DNA of 64,000 bases from Kluyvera ascorbata_C (GTDB lineage Bacteria > Pseudomonadota > Gammaproteobacteria > Enterobacterales > Enterobacteriaceae). Under the pieces are notes generated by a model, which saw only the letters and a program-made list of their open reading frames with translations, ran no database searches and was not told the origin of the DNA. The stretch covers positions 87,603 to 151,602 of the forward strand of contig NZ_JBIQOI010000010.1 in the NCBI RefSeq assembly GCF_044197065.1, read 5' to 3'. Of this stretch, positions 24,503-33,046 are shown piece after piece; position 1 is the stretch's first letter, and each line of letters starts with the position of its first letter. The position numbers and the translations under genes were made by a program.

Positions 24503-25336
24503 ATGAAAAAAAATCGCGCTTTTCTGAAATGGGCGGGAGGCAAGTATCCTCTGCTCGACGATATTCGAGATCATCTGCCTGCTGGCGATTGTCTGGTTGA
24601 ACCCTTTGTTGGTGCTGGATCGGTATTCCTGAATACCGATTTTTCGCGTTATATTCTTGCTGACATTAACAGCGACCTCATCGAACTCTACAAAATAGTC
24701 AAAACCCGTTCCGATGAGTACATCGACCGGGCGCGCGCTATGTTTGTGCCTGAGAACAATGACGCTGACCGCTATTACCAACTGCGTGAAGAGTTCAACC
24801 GCAGTACCGATCTGTTCCAGCGCGCAGTGCTGTTTTTATATCTCAACCGCCACGGTTATAACGGCCTGTGCCGCTACAATTTGCGCGGCGAGTTTAACGT
24901 CCCGTTTGGTCGTTATAAGAAACCTTATTTTCCGGAAGCGGAACTGCGTCACTTCGCCGAGAAGGCGCAGAATGCCGAGTTCTACTGCGAGTCGTATGAA
25001 ACCTGCATGACGCGTGCGGATGCACGCTCTGTTGTGTATTGCGACCCGCCGTATGCACCGCTCTCGGCGACGGCGAACTTCACGGCGTATCACACCAACA
25101 GCTTTAGCCTCGAACAACAGGCGTTTCTGGCGAACAAAGCCGAAGAGCTGGTGGCGAAGCGAATTCCCGTGCTGATTTCAAATCACCGTACGCCGCTGAC
25201 GCTGGAGTGGTACAAAAATGCGGCGGAAACGTATACCGTAAAGGTTCGACGCAGCATTAGCCGCAACGGCGGCACACGTAAAAAGGTGGACGAACTGCTG
25301 GCCCTATACCGCCCGCCTGGAAAAAAACAACGTTAA
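24503..25336 (+). CDS. dam: DNA adenine methylase Dam (GATC)
   Basis: Dam methylates adenine N6 in GATC, serving mismatch repair, replication timing and phase variation. The 277-residue product has the AdoMet motif I (FLKWAGGKYPLLDDI and FVGAGSVFLNT), the catalytic DPPY at 181-184 (YCDPPYAPLSATANF), and the DNA-recognition segment around NRHGYNGLCRYN. Length is near E. coli Dam (278). The 111-base gap after damX contains GC-rich inverted repeats but no clear terminator. Confidence 0.97.
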   Translation: MKKNRAFLKWAGGKYPLLDDIRDHLPAGDCLVEPFVGAGSVFLNTDFSRYILADINSDLIELYKIVKTRSDEYIDRARAMFVPENNDADRYYQLREEFNRSTDLFQRAVLFLYLNRHGYNGLCRYNLRGEFNVPFGRYKKPYFPEAELRHFAEKAQNAEFYCESYETCMTRADARSVVYCDPPYAPLSATANFTAYHTNSFSLEQQAFLANKAEELVAKRIPVLISNHRTPLTLEWYKNAAETYTVKVRRSISRNGGTRKKVDELLALYRPPGKKQR

Positions 25337-25370
25337 AAGACCCTAATGGATAGGCTCTGAGGAGATGCGG

Positions 25371-26048
25371 ATGAAACAGTACCTGATTGCCCCTTCAATT
25401 TTGTCGGCCGATTTTGCCCGTTTAGGCGAAGATACTGCCCGCGCACTGGCTGCCGGGGCGGATGTGGTTCATTTCGATGTTATGGATAACCATTACGTAC
25501 CGAACCTGACCATCGGCCCGATGGTGCTGAAAGCGCTACGTAATTACGGTATCACCGCACCCATCGATGTTCACCTGATGGTGAAACCGGTCGACCGTCT
25601 GGTGCCTGATTTTGCCGCTGCAGGTGCCAGCATTATCACTTTCCACCCTGAAGCTTCTGAACACGTAGACCGCACGCTGCAGCTGATTAAAGAACACGGC
25701 TGTAAAGCGGGCCTGGTGTTCAACCCGGCAACTCCGCTGACCTACCTTGACTACGTAATGGATAAGCTCGACGTCATTCTGCTGATGTCAGTTAACCCAG
25801 GCTTCGGCGGCCAATCCTTTATTCCTCATACCCTCGATAAACTGCGCGAAGTGCGCCGTCGCATCGATGAGTCCGGCTATGACATCCGCCTGGAAGTGGA
25901 CGGTGGTGTGAAGGTAAACAACATTAGTGAAATCGCCGCGGCTGGGGCTGACATGTTTGTTGCCGGCTCGGCGATTTTTGACCAACCAGACTACAAAAAA
26001 GTCATTGATGAAATGCGCAGTGAACTGGCAAAGGTAAGTCATGGATAA
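25371..26048 (+). CDS. rpe: Ribulose-phosphate 3-epimerase
   Basis: Rpe interconverts ribulose 5-phosphate and xylulose 5-phosphate in the pentose phosphate pathway. The start is the ATG of MKQYLIAPSILSADFARLG (225 residues, the E. coli length); an ATG two codons upstream is also in frame. TIM-barrel signatures include VVHFDVMDNHYVPNLTIG, DVHLMVKP, LMSVNPGFGGQSF and LEVDGGVKVNN, with the metal-binding His and Asp residues kept. It overlaps gph by eight bases. Confidence 0.97.
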   Translation: MKQYLIAPSILSADFARLGEDTARALAAGADVVHFDVMDNHYVPNLTIGPMVLKALRNYGITAPIDVHLMVKPVDRLVPDFAAAGASIITFHPEASEHVDRTLQLIKEHGCKAGLVFNPATPLTYLDYVMDKLDVILLMSVNPGFGGQSFIPHTLDKLREVRRRIDESGYDIRLEVDGGVKVNNISEIAAAGADMFVAGSAIFDQPDYKKVIDEMRSELAKVSHG

Positions 26049-26802
26049 ATTGCAGACCATTCGCGGCGTCGCGTTTGACCTCGATGGCACGCTGGTAGAC
26101 AGCGCGCCGGGGCTCACCGCCGCCGTTGATAGCGCACTTTACGCGCTTGAGCTTCCAGTTGCAGGTGAAGACAGGGTTGTCACCTGGATTGGTAACGGTG
26201 CTGATGTTCTGATGGAACGCGCGCTCAACTGGGCTCGTCAGGAACGGGCGAGCCAGCGTGCCGCTCAGGGTAAACCTTCGGTGGATAGCCACGATATCCC
26301 CCAGGACGAGCAGCTTCGCGTGCTGCGTCGCCTGTTCGATCGCTACTACGCCGAGTTCGCCGAAGAGGGCAGCTTCCTGTTCCCTCACGTGGCCGATACC
26401 CTGGCTGCGCTGCATGCTAACGGCCTGCCGCTAGCGCTGGTGACCAACAAACCGACGCCGTTTGTGGCCCCGATTCTCGAATCTTTAGGTATCGCCAGCT
26501 ACTTCACCGTGGTGATTGGCGGCGATGATGTGCAGAACAAGAAGCCGCATCCGGAACCGCTGCTGAAAGTCGCGGAGAAGCTGGCTCAGGCACCGGAAAC
26601 GCTGCTGTTCGTTGGCGACTCCCGTAACGATATTCAGGCAGCTAAGGCGGCGGGTTTTGTCTCCGTCGGCCTGACCTACGGCTATAACTATGGCGAAGCC
26701 ATCGCGCTCAGCGAGCCGGATGTTATCTTCGACCACTTTAATGAACTGCTGCCCGCTCTCGGGTTTGCGCACAGTGAACATCAGGAATCAGAACATGACT
26801 AA
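26041..26802 (+). CDS. gph: Phosphoglycolate phosphatase
   Basis: Gph removes phosphate from 2-phosphoglycolate, a product of DNA repair. It is a HAD-family hydrolase of 253 residues, with motif I at Asp13/Asp15 (AFDLDGTLVDSAPG), a helical cap, motif II (LALVTNKPT), and motifs III/IV (NKKPHPEPLL and LLFVGDSRNDIQAAKAAG). Its ATG lies within the last codons of rpe, and it overlaps trpS by eight bases in turn, so the three are translationally coupled. Confidence 0.96.
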   Translation: MDKLQTIRGVAFDLDGTLVDSAPGLTAAVDSALYALELPVAGEDRVVTWIGNGADVLMERALNWARQERASQRAAQGKPSVDSHDIPQDEQLRVLRRLFDRYYAEFAEEGSFLFPHVADTLAALHANGLPLALVTNKPTPFVAPILESLGIASYFTVVIGGDDVQNKKPHPEPLLKVAEKLAQAPETLLFVGDSRNDIQAAKAAGFVSVGLTYGYNYGEAIALSEPDVIFDHFNELLPALGFAHSEHQESEHD

Positions 26803-27799
26803 GCCCATCGTATTTAGCGGCGCACAGCCGTCAGGTGAACTGACCATCGGTAACTACATGGGTGCGTTGCGTCAGTGGGTCAACATGCAGGACGACTACC
26901 ACTGCATCTACTGCATCGTGGATCAGCATGCGATTACCGTCCGCCAGGACCCACAGGCGCTGCGTAAAGCGACGCTGGACACGCTGGCGCTGTATCTGGC
27001 CTGCGGTATTGACCCGGAAAAAAGCACCATCTTTGTACAGTCTCACGTGCCGGAACATGCACAGCTGGGCTGGGCGCTGAACTGCTACACCTATTTCGGT
27101 GAGCTGAGCCGTATGACCCAGTTCAAAGATAAATCCGCTCGCTACGCGGAAAACATCAACGCCGGTCTGTTTGACTACCCGGTGCTGATGGCGGCAGATA
27201 TCCTGCTGTATCAAACTAACCAGGTGCCGGTTGGTGAAGACCAGAAGCAGCATTTAGAGCTGAGCCGCGATATCGCCCAGCGCTTTAACGCCATTTATGG
27301 TGATGTGTTCAAAGTACCTGAGCCGTTTATTCCTAAGTCCGGCGCGCGCGTGATGTCACTGCTTGAGCCGACGAAGAAGATGTCCAAGTCTGACGATAAC
27401 CGCAACAACGTGATTGGCCTGCTGGAAGACCCGAAATCCGTGGTTAAGAAGATCAAACGCGCGATGACCGACTCCGAAGAGCCGCCTGTTATTCGTTACG
27501 ACCTGAAAGAGAAAGCGGGCGTTTCTAACCTGCTGGATATCCTTTCCGGCGTCACCGGCCAGAGCATCCCTGAGTTGGAAAAACACTTTGAAGGCAAGAT
27601 GTATGGCCACCTGAAGGGTGAAGTGGCAGAAGCCGTTTCCGGTATGCTGACTGAGCTGCAGGAGCGTTATAATCGCTTCCGCAATGACGAAGCATTCCTG
27701 CAGAAAATCATGAAAGACGGTGCTGATAAAGCCAGCGCACGTGCTTCACAAACGCTGAAAGCGGTATATGAAGCGATTGGTTTCGTGGCTAAGCCGTAA
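26795..27799 (+). CDS. trpS: Tryptophanyl-tRNA synthetase
   Basis: TrpS charges tRNA-Trp. The start is the ATG of MTKPIVFSGAQPSGELTIGN (334 residues, the E. coli length), although the frame is open 35 codons further upstream inside gph. Class I signatures are TIGN in place of HIGH and KMSKS (EPTKKMSKSDDNRNN). It ends the aroK operon and is followed by an intrinsic terminator. The E. coli yhfS-Z genes that follow trpS there are absent. Confidence 0.98.
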   Translation: MTKPIVFSGAQPSGELTIGNYMGALRQWVNMQDDYHCIYCIVDQHAITVRQDPQALRKATLDTLALYLACGIDPEKSTIFVQSHVPEHAQLGWALNCYTYFGELSRMTQFKDKSARYAENINAGLFDYPVLMAADILLYQTNQVPVGEDQKQHLELSRDIAQRFNAIYGDVFKVPEPFIPKSGARVMSLLEPTKKMSKSDDNRNNVIGLLEDPKSVVKKIKRAMTDSEEPPVIRYDLKEKAGVSNLLDILSGVTGQSIPELEKHFEGKMYGHLKGEVAEAVSGMLTELQERYNRFRNDEAFLQKIMKDGADKASARASQTLKAVYEAIGFVAKP

Positions 27800-27816
27800 T
27801 AGCGGTATTGATAAAT

Positions 27817-27847
27817 AAAAAAACCGGGATATATCCCGGTTTTTTAT
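27817..27847. terminator. Bidirectional terminator between trpS and yhfL
   Basis: AAAACCGGGATATATCCCGGTTTT is a near-perfect palindrome flanked by an A-run and a T-run. It lies 18 bases after the trpS stop and 18 before the convergent yhfL stop, so it can end both transcripts. Confidence 0.9.
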
Positions 27848-27864
27848 TATAGGGGTGAATATTA

Positions 27865-28038
27865 TTATTCAGCCTGTGCCGCGTCGCCACAGCCACCAAT
27901 AATTTTAGAAATGGAAATGGCTGGATGCAGTAAATAGTCGTATGAGCAATTATCTTTTTTGTTCTGGATGGAACCGGTGCAAGCTGTCAGAGTAGACAGC
28001 GCCAGCAGTACTGCCGCAGCTTTTAACATGTTTTTCAT
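27865..28038 (-). CDS. yhfL: Small lipoprotein YhfL
   Basis: This 57-residue product of unknown function begins MKNMLKAAAVLLALSTLTAC, a short signal peptide ending in a lipobox (LTAC, Cys20), followed by Thr at +2. That predicts an outer-membrane lipoprotein by the usual sorting rule. The mature part keeps NCSYDYLLHPAISISKIIGG and a third cysteine, closely matching E. coli YhfL. The position after cysG also matches E. coli. The AT-rich 236 bases upstream (28039-28274) hold no other gene. Confidence 0.88.
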   Translation of the reverse strand: MKNMLKAAAVLLALSTLTACTGSIQNKKDNCSYDYLLHPAISISKIIGGCGDAAQAE

Positions 28039-28229
28039 TTATAATCCCTTTTAATTAAATAATTTTATTTATGCATAATTCCATATGCTTTAATACATGC
28101 GTGAATTAAGCCCTTAATATATAAGCTTAAAGTTAAATATTGAGTCAAATTAGTTAGTCGCTTAACTAATTAAAAATAAATTAATTTAATCTAACGATCG
28201 GAAATAAATGAAAGAAAACAAAGAGAAGT

Positions 28230-28252
28230 GCGCTATAAATATCTTATAGCGC
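28230..28252 (-). terminator. Possible terminator after cysG
   Basis: GCGCTATAA-ATATC-TTATAGCGC forms a nine-pair stem 22 bases beyond the cysG stop. On the minus strand it is followed by a pyrimidine-rich stretch, CACTTCTCTTTGTTTTC, not a clean T-run, so termination is only plausible. Confidence 0.45.
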
Positions 28253-28274
28253 ATATAAAAAGTTTGAAAATGGA

Positions 28275-29648
28275 TTAATGGTGGGAGAACCAGTTCAGCT
28301 TATTACGTAACCCTACCACGCGGCCAACGATAATCAGCGCCGGGCTTGCCATCTGCTCAGCCAGTTCACCAAGCTGCGACAGCTCTCCATCCACCACGCG
28401 TTGGTTAATGGCGGTACCGTTTTCGACAATAGCTACCGGCATATCAGCCTGCATACCGTGTTCAATCAGCTTTTGCTGGATGGTGGCGGCCTGGTTCAAA
28501 CCCATATAAAACACCAGCGTCTGTTTTTCTGCCGCCAGGTTTTCCCAGTCCAGCTCACCGCCGGTTTTCAGGTGTCCGGTGACCAGACGCACGCTCTGGG
28601 CGTAGTCGCGGTGGGTCAACGGAATACCCGAGTAGGCAGAACAGCCGGAAGCGGCGGTAATGCCGGGTACAACGGAGAAGGGAATACCTGCATGGCACAG
28701 GGTTTCCAGCTCTTCACCACCGCGGCCAAAGATAAACGGATCACCGCCTTTCAGACGCACCACGCGTTTACCCTGCTGAGCTTCGCGCAGCAGGATCTGG
28801 TTAATTTCTTCCTGCGGTACGCAGTGGTAGCCAGCACGTTTACCCACGAACACGCGGTCGGCGTCGCGGCGAACCAGATTCATAATGTCGTCGGAGACCA
28901 GGCGGTCGTAAACCACCACGTCTGCCTGTTGGATCTGCTGTAGGCCTTTCAGGGTCAGCAGCCCGGCATCACCTGGACCAGCGCCAACCAGCACCACTTC
29001 ACCGCGATGATCCAGCGGCGCGTTCAGCAGTTGTTCTGTGGTGTCCTCAATGGCCTGCTGATCCTGGTTGGCCAGCGATTGCGCCAGACGATCGTTTTCA
29101 AACAGCTTTTCCCAGAAACGGCGACGCTCACCCATGGTGGCGAACTGTTTTTTCACCCGTGAACGTAGCTTTCCTGCATAGGCGGCAACTTGTCCAAGAT
29201 GCTGCGGCAGCAGCGCTTCTAGCTTCTCGCGCAGCAGGCGTGCCAGTACCGGTGAAGTCCCGCCGGAGGAGACGGCGACCATCAGCGGAGAGCGGTCGAT
29301 AATTGACGGCATGATAAAGCTCGCCGCTTTTGGTGCGTCGACCACGTTGCAGAAGATACGTCGAGATTCCGCGGCGTCGCTGACCTGCTGGTTCACTGCG
29401 TCATCATCGGTCGCGGCAATTGCCAGCCAGCAAGGGTCGAGCAGCGTAGGCTGAAAATCGCCTTGCACCAGCGTCAACATGCCCGCCTCGGCCCAAACGT
29501 GGAACTGTGGAACGTAATCCCGCGCGTTTACCGTCAGACGAGCGCCCGCATCCAGCAGCAAACGTGCTTTACGCTCGGCGACATCGCCACCGCCGACCAG
29601 CAAACAGTCACGATCGCGCAGTTGGCAAAAGATAGGTAAGTGATCCAA
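28275..29648 (-). CDS. cysG: Siroheme synthase CysG
   Basis: CysG converts uroporphyrinogen III to siroheme, the cofactor of NirB and of sulfite reductase. The 457 residues hold an N-terminal NAD-dependent dehydrogenase/ferrochelatase (1-215, with LLVGGGDVAERKARLLLDAG and SPLMVAVSSGGTSPVLARL) and a C-terminal SAM uroporphyrinogen methyltransferase (216-457, with VGAGPGDAGLLTLKGLQ and VVRLKGGDPFIFGRGGEE). Alignment places the start at a rare TTG (MDHLPIFCQLRDRD), preceded by GAGG at good distance. It follows nirD after 142 bases; nirC, which lies between them in E. coli, is missing. Confidence 0.96.
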   Translation of the reverse strand: MDHLPIFCQLRDRDCLLVGGGDVAERKARLLLDAGARLTVNARDYVPQFHVWAEAGMLTLVQGDFQPTLLDPCWLAIAATDDDAVNQQVSDAAESRRIFCNVVDAPKAASFIMPSIIDRSPLMVAVSSGGTSPVLARLLREKLEALLPQHLGQVAAYAGKLRSRVKKQFATMGERRRFWEKLFENDRLAQSLANQDQQAIEDTTEQLLNAPLDHRGEVVLVGAGPGDAGLLTLKGLQQIQQADVVVYDRLVSDDIMNLVRRDADRVFVGKRAGYHCVPQEEINQILLREAQQGKRVVRLKGGDPFIFGRGGEELETLCHAGIPFSVVPGITAASGCSAYSGIPLTHRDYAQSVRLVTGHLKTGGELDWENLAAEKQTLVFYMGLNQAATIQQKLIEHGMQADMPVAIVENGTAINQRVVDGELSQLGELAEQMASPALIIVGRVVGLRNKLNWFSHH

Positions 29649-29790
29649 GGGGCAACCTCACGGAATAGATAAATGCGGGGATGAATAATGCGGGTAAGGA
29701 TAACAGCAGTCATCGTATGGAATATACGAATTTTCCCGCTGTTACCCCTTTAAGGTCATAAGTTTTTGGTATTACTTATGCCTAAAACGA

Positions 29791-30117
29791 TCAGGCTTTC
29801 AGCTGCACCTGGCCATCTTTAACGCGAACTTCATAATGTGGAATGGAGTGACTTTCGTCCTCCATGCACAGGCCGTCACGCAGGCGGAAGCGCTGTTTTT
29901 TCAGCGGGCTTGCTACCCACAGTTCGCCTTGATGTTCGGCAATCAGGCCGCGAGACAGCACGCTCGACTCGAAAAAGGGGTCGATGTTGCTGATGGCGAA
30001 GACCTGGTTGTCGGCATACGGACGGAACACGGCAACCTGCTGGTTGCCCAGCAGCGCGCAGACGCCTGTTGCTGGCAGAATAGCGTCAATCTTGCAGATA
30101 TTTACCCACTGGCTCAT
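29791..30117 (-). CDS. nirD: Nitrite reductase (NADH) small subunit
   Basis: NirD is the small Rieske-like subunit of the cytoplasmic assimilatory/detoxifying NADH-nitrite reductase. The 108-residue product has the family core (NQQVAVFRPYADNQVFAISN, FFESSVLSRGLIAEHQGELW and SPLKKQRFRLRDGLCMEDE). It lacks the full Rieske Cys/His ligand set, as is usual for NirD. It overlaps nirB by four bases. Confidence 0.96.
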   Translation of the reverse strand: MSQWVNICKIDAILPATGVCALLGNQQVAVFRPYADNQVFAISNIDPFFESSVLSRGLIAEHQGELWVASPLKKQRFRLRDGLCMEDESHSIPHYEVRVKDGQVQLKA

Positions 30118-32657
30118 GCGTTTTCCTCCACCAGAGTGACCGGAATACGTTCATACGGTGTAGCAGGGCGGTGCTGGGCACGTTCTGCCACGACCTGGAC
30201 GTTCGGGTCACGTTGTTCGCTGTTGATAAAGTGTTTGAAGCGTACCTGGGCGGCCGGGTCGTTTACGGTCTCGGTCCATTCGCAGGCGAATGCTTCGCGC
30301 AGGCGGGCGATCTCTTCTTCCAGGTGCTGGTTCAGCCCCAATTTGTCGTCGATGATAACGGAACGCAGGTAGTCGATACCGCCTTCCAGGTTATCCAGCC
30401 ACGGCGCGGTACGCGTCAGCTTATCGGCGGTGCGGATGTAGAACATCATGAAGCGGTCGAGGTATTTCACCAGAGTATCGCGGTCGAGGTCAGCGGCCAG
30501 CAGGTCTGCATGGCGTGGCTTCATCCCGCCGTTACCGCAGACGTAAAGGTTCCAGCCTTTCTCGGTGGCGATGATACCGACGTCTTTGCCCTGAGCTTCC
30601 GCACATTCACGGGTACAGCCAGAGACACCAAACTTCATCTTGTGCGGCGTACGAATGCCCTTGTAGCGGTTTTCCAGCTCTACGCCGAAGCCTACGCTGT
30701 CGCCGACGCCATAACGGCACCAGGTGCTGCCTACGCAGGTTTTCGCCATACGCAGCGCTTTGGCATAGGCATGACCGGTTTCGAAGCCGGCTTCAATCAA
30801 CTGACGCCAGATTTCTGGCAGGTCATCTTTCTGCGCGCCGAAAAGGCCGATACGCTGGGAACCGGTAATTTTGGTGTACAGGTTGAATTCACGCGCGATA
30901 CGGCCCACGGCGACCAGACCTTCCGGGGTGATTTCACCGCCCGCAGAACGTGGGATCACGGAGTAGGTACCGTCTTTCTGGATGTTCGCCAGGAAGTTAT
31001 CGTTAGTGTCCTGCAGCGGCGTGTGCTGTGGCTTCAGGATGTATTCATTCCAGCAGGAGGCCAGCAGAGAACCGACGGTTGGTTTACAAATTTCGCAGCC
31101 GTAACCTTTACCGTATTTCGCCAGCAGTTCGTCGAAGGTTTTGATGCCTTCTACGCGGATCAGGTGATACAGCTCCTGACGGGTAAAGGCGAAGTGTTCG
31201 CACAGGCTGTGGTTGACTTCGATACCCTGCTTCGCCAGCTCGGCGTTCAGCACCTGAGTCACCAGCGGGATACAGCCACCGCAGCCGGTACCGGCTTTGG
31301 TTTCGGCTTTCAGTGCGGCAACGGTGTGGCAGCCTTTGTTGATAGCGGCAATCAGGTCGCCTTTAGAGACGTCAAAGCAGGAACAAATCTGCGCGCTGTC
31401 CGGCAGTTTATCGACGCCGATAGACGGTTTACCGCTGCTGGCGTGCGCTGGCAGAATCAGTGAATCCGGGTTTTCTGGCAGTTCGATAGCGTTCAACGCC
31501 AGCTGCAGCAGGTTGCCGTAGTCGCTGGTATCACCAACCAATACCGCACCGAGCAGGGTTTTGTTGTCTTCGCTTACGATAAGACGTTTGTAGACTTCTT
31601 TGCTTTCGTCGAGATAGACGTAGCTGCGCGCGCCCGGCGTACGGCCGTGCGCATCGCCGATACCGCCGACGTCTACGCCCAGCAGCTTCAGCTTGGCGCT
31701 CATATCCGCGCCCTGGAAGGCGTTTGGCGTGCCGAGGATATGATCAACGGCGACCTGCGCCATTTTATAACCCGGTGCGACCAGGCCGTAGACGCGGTTT
31801 TTCCAGCTGGCGCATTCGCCGATAGCGTAGATATCCGGGTCAGAGGTCTGGCAGCTGTCGTTAATCAGGATACCGCCGCGCTGGCCGACTTCCAGGCCGC
31901 ACTGGGTGGCCAGCTTGTCGCGTGGGCGAATACCGGTAGAGAAGACGATGAAGTCGATTTCCAGCTGGCTACCGTCGGCAAAACGCATGGTTTTGCGGCC
32001 GTTTTCGCCTTCCTGAACAATCTCTTTGGTGTTTTTGCTGGTGTGAACTTTCACACCCATGCTTTCAATTTTACGCTTGAGCTGTTCGCCGCCCATCTGA
32101 TCAAGCTGTTCAGCCATCAGCATTGGAGCGAACTCAATGACGTGGGTTTCCACGCCGAGGTTTTTCAGCGCGCCGGCTGCTTCGAGGCCGAGCAGGCCGC
32201 CGCCGACTACCGCGCCGCGCTTACTACGGCGGGCACAGGCTTCAATGGCGTTCAGATCTTCAATCGTACGGTAAACGAAGCAGTCCTGAGTTTCAGACCC
32301 TTTGATTGGCGGGATCCACGGATAGGAGCCGGTCGCCATGATCAGCTTGTCATAAAAGACGGTACGGCCTGCGCTGGAGTGAATCACCTTCTCTTTACGG
32401 TTGATGGTGATGGCGCGTTCACCGACCAGCACCTTCACGCCGTGCTTCTCATAGTAACCTTCACGCACCAGCGACAGCTCTTCTGCCGTGTGGTGGGAGA
32501 AGTAGGAGGAGAGGTGTACGCGGTCGTAGGCGATGCGGGGTTCTTCACAGAAGACGGTGATATCGAACTGGCTGGCGTCGGACTTATCGAGAAGATCCTC
32601 GATAAAGCGGTGGCCGACCATGCCGTTACCGATAATTGCGAGTCTGACTTTGCTCAT
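30114..32657 (-). CDS. nirB: Nitrite reductase (NADH) large subunit
   Basis: NirB reduces nitrite to ammonium in the cytoplasm using NADH, FAD, Fe-S clusters and siroheme. The 847 residues show an N-terminal FAD/NAD oxidoreductase (1 to about 400, LAIIGNGMVGHRFIEDLL, GAVVGGGLLGLEAAGAL), a BFD-like 2Fe-2S domain with Cys425, Cys427, Cys459 and Cys462, and the sulfite/nitrite reductase repeat. The 4Fe-4S/siroheme ligands are at Cys641, Cys647, Cys681 and Cys685 (CVGSTWC and CTREC). Length equals E. coli. The promoter region has perfect FNR and good NarL sites. Confidence 0.98.
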   Translation of the reverse strand: MSKVRLAIIGNGMVGHRFIEDLLDKSDASQFDITVFCEEPRIAYDRVHLSSYFSHHTAEELSLVREGYYEKHGVKVLVGERAITINRKEKVIHSSAGRTVFYDKLIMATGSYPWIPPIKGSETQDCFVYRTIEDLNAIEACARRSKRGAVVGGGLLGLEAAGALKNLGVETHVIEFAPMLMAEQLDQMGGEQLKRKIESMGVKVHTSKNTKEIVQEGENGRKTMRFADGSQLEIDFIVFSTGIRPRDKLATQCGLEVGQRGGILINDSCQTSDPDIYAIGECASWKNRVYGLVAPGYKMAQVAVDHILGTPNAFQGADMSAKLKLLGVDVGGIGDAHGRTPGARSYVYLDESKEVYKRLIVSEDNKTLLGAVLVGDTSDYGNLLQLALNAIELPENPDSLILPAHASSGKPSIGVDKLPDSAQICSCFDVSKGDLIAAINKGCHTVAALKAETKAGTGCGGCIPLVTQVLNAELAKQGIEVNHSLCEHFAFTRQELYHLIRVEGIKTFDELLAKYGKGYGCEICKPTVGSLLASCWNEYILKPQHTPLQDTNDNFLANIQKDGTYSVIPRSAGGEITPEGLVAVGRIAREFNLYTKITGSQRIGLFGAQKDDLPEIWRQLIEAGFETGHAYAKALRMAKTCVGSTWCRYGVGDSVGFGVELENRYKGIRTPHKMKFGVSGCTRECAEAQGKDVGIIATEKGWNLYVCGNGGMKPRHADLLAADLDRDTLVKYLDRFMMFYIRTADKLTRTAPWLDNLEGGIDYLRSVIIDDKLGLNQHLEEEIARLREAFACEWTETVNDPAAQVRFKHFINSEQRDPNVQVVAERAQHRPATPYERIPVTLVEENA

Positions 32658-32715
32658 TTTTGCCTCGATTTCTATTCTAATACTGCCTACCTTAACGATT
32701 CAGCTATTGGGATTA

Positions 32716-32729
32716 TTGATACAAATCAA
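32716..32729. promoter_or_regulatory. FNR site of the nirB promoter
   Basis: TTGATACAAATCAA is a perfect match to the FNR consensus TTGAT-N4-ATCAA. It lies about 60 bases upstream of the nirB start, in the place known from the FNR-activated E. coli nir promoter at -41.5. Confidence 0.9.
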
Positions 32730-32742
32730 TTTAGCCTTTACC

Positions 32743-32758
32743 TACCCCTTAATGAGTA
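32743..32758. promoter_or_regulatory. NarL/NarP 7-2-7 site of the nirB promoter
   Basis: TACCCCTTAATGAGTA is two inverted TACYYMT-like heptamers separated by two bases. It lies 13 bases beyond the FNR site, matching the nitrate/nitrite-responsive site in the E. coli nir promoter. Confidence 0.8.
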
Positions 32759-32915
32759 GCGTGATGATTTTTAAGTGGTTTTGTAAGTTGCGGAAAATAC
32801 TCAACTTTATGGTCTGTGTGTTTTTTGAGCAAAAAGAGTGAAAAACCGGCGAAAGGAGAGGGGGAGGTGTTTGTTAGCTTTGAAAGAGGTTTTAGGTATC
32901 CTCAGCCCACATCCT

Positions 32916-32989
32916 GTAGGCCGGATAAGCGAAGCGCATCCGGCGCTCTGTGGCACTTTGCCGGATGGCGCTTCGCTTATCCGGCCTAC
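32916..32989. repeat. Classical REP pair between nirB and tsgA
   Basis: GTAGGCCGGATAAGCGAAGC and the inverted GCTTCGCTTATCCGGCCTAC flank a short spacer, forming two head-to-head REP units. It follows the tsgA stop on the minus strand and may stabilise or end that transcript. Confidence 0.85.
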
Positions 32990-33046
32990 AACGGAAAGGG
33001 AGCGCAGCAGCTTGCCCCTCTTCACACCGAAAAGGGGCGCGGCAGA

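Larger units (their letters stand above)
32658..33046. other. nirB promoter region and tsgA 3' flank, no gene
   Basis: This 389-base gap lies between nirB and tsgA, both on the minus strand. From the nirB side it holds the FNR and NarL sites, AT-rich sequence, and a classical REP pair at 32916-32989. No open frame with gene-like features was found. Confidence 0.7.

Noticed and set aside
30171..31463. 430-codon open frame on the plus strand, opposite nirB
   Set aside because: It is antisense to the fully conserved nirB gene; long antisense frames are common opposite GC-rich enterobacterial genes, and it has no recognisable domain or ribosome site.
31647..32759. 370-codon open frame on the plus strand, opposite the start of nirB
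   Set aside because: Also a shadow of nirB codon usage; it runs across the nirB promoter and FNR site and has no family resemblance.
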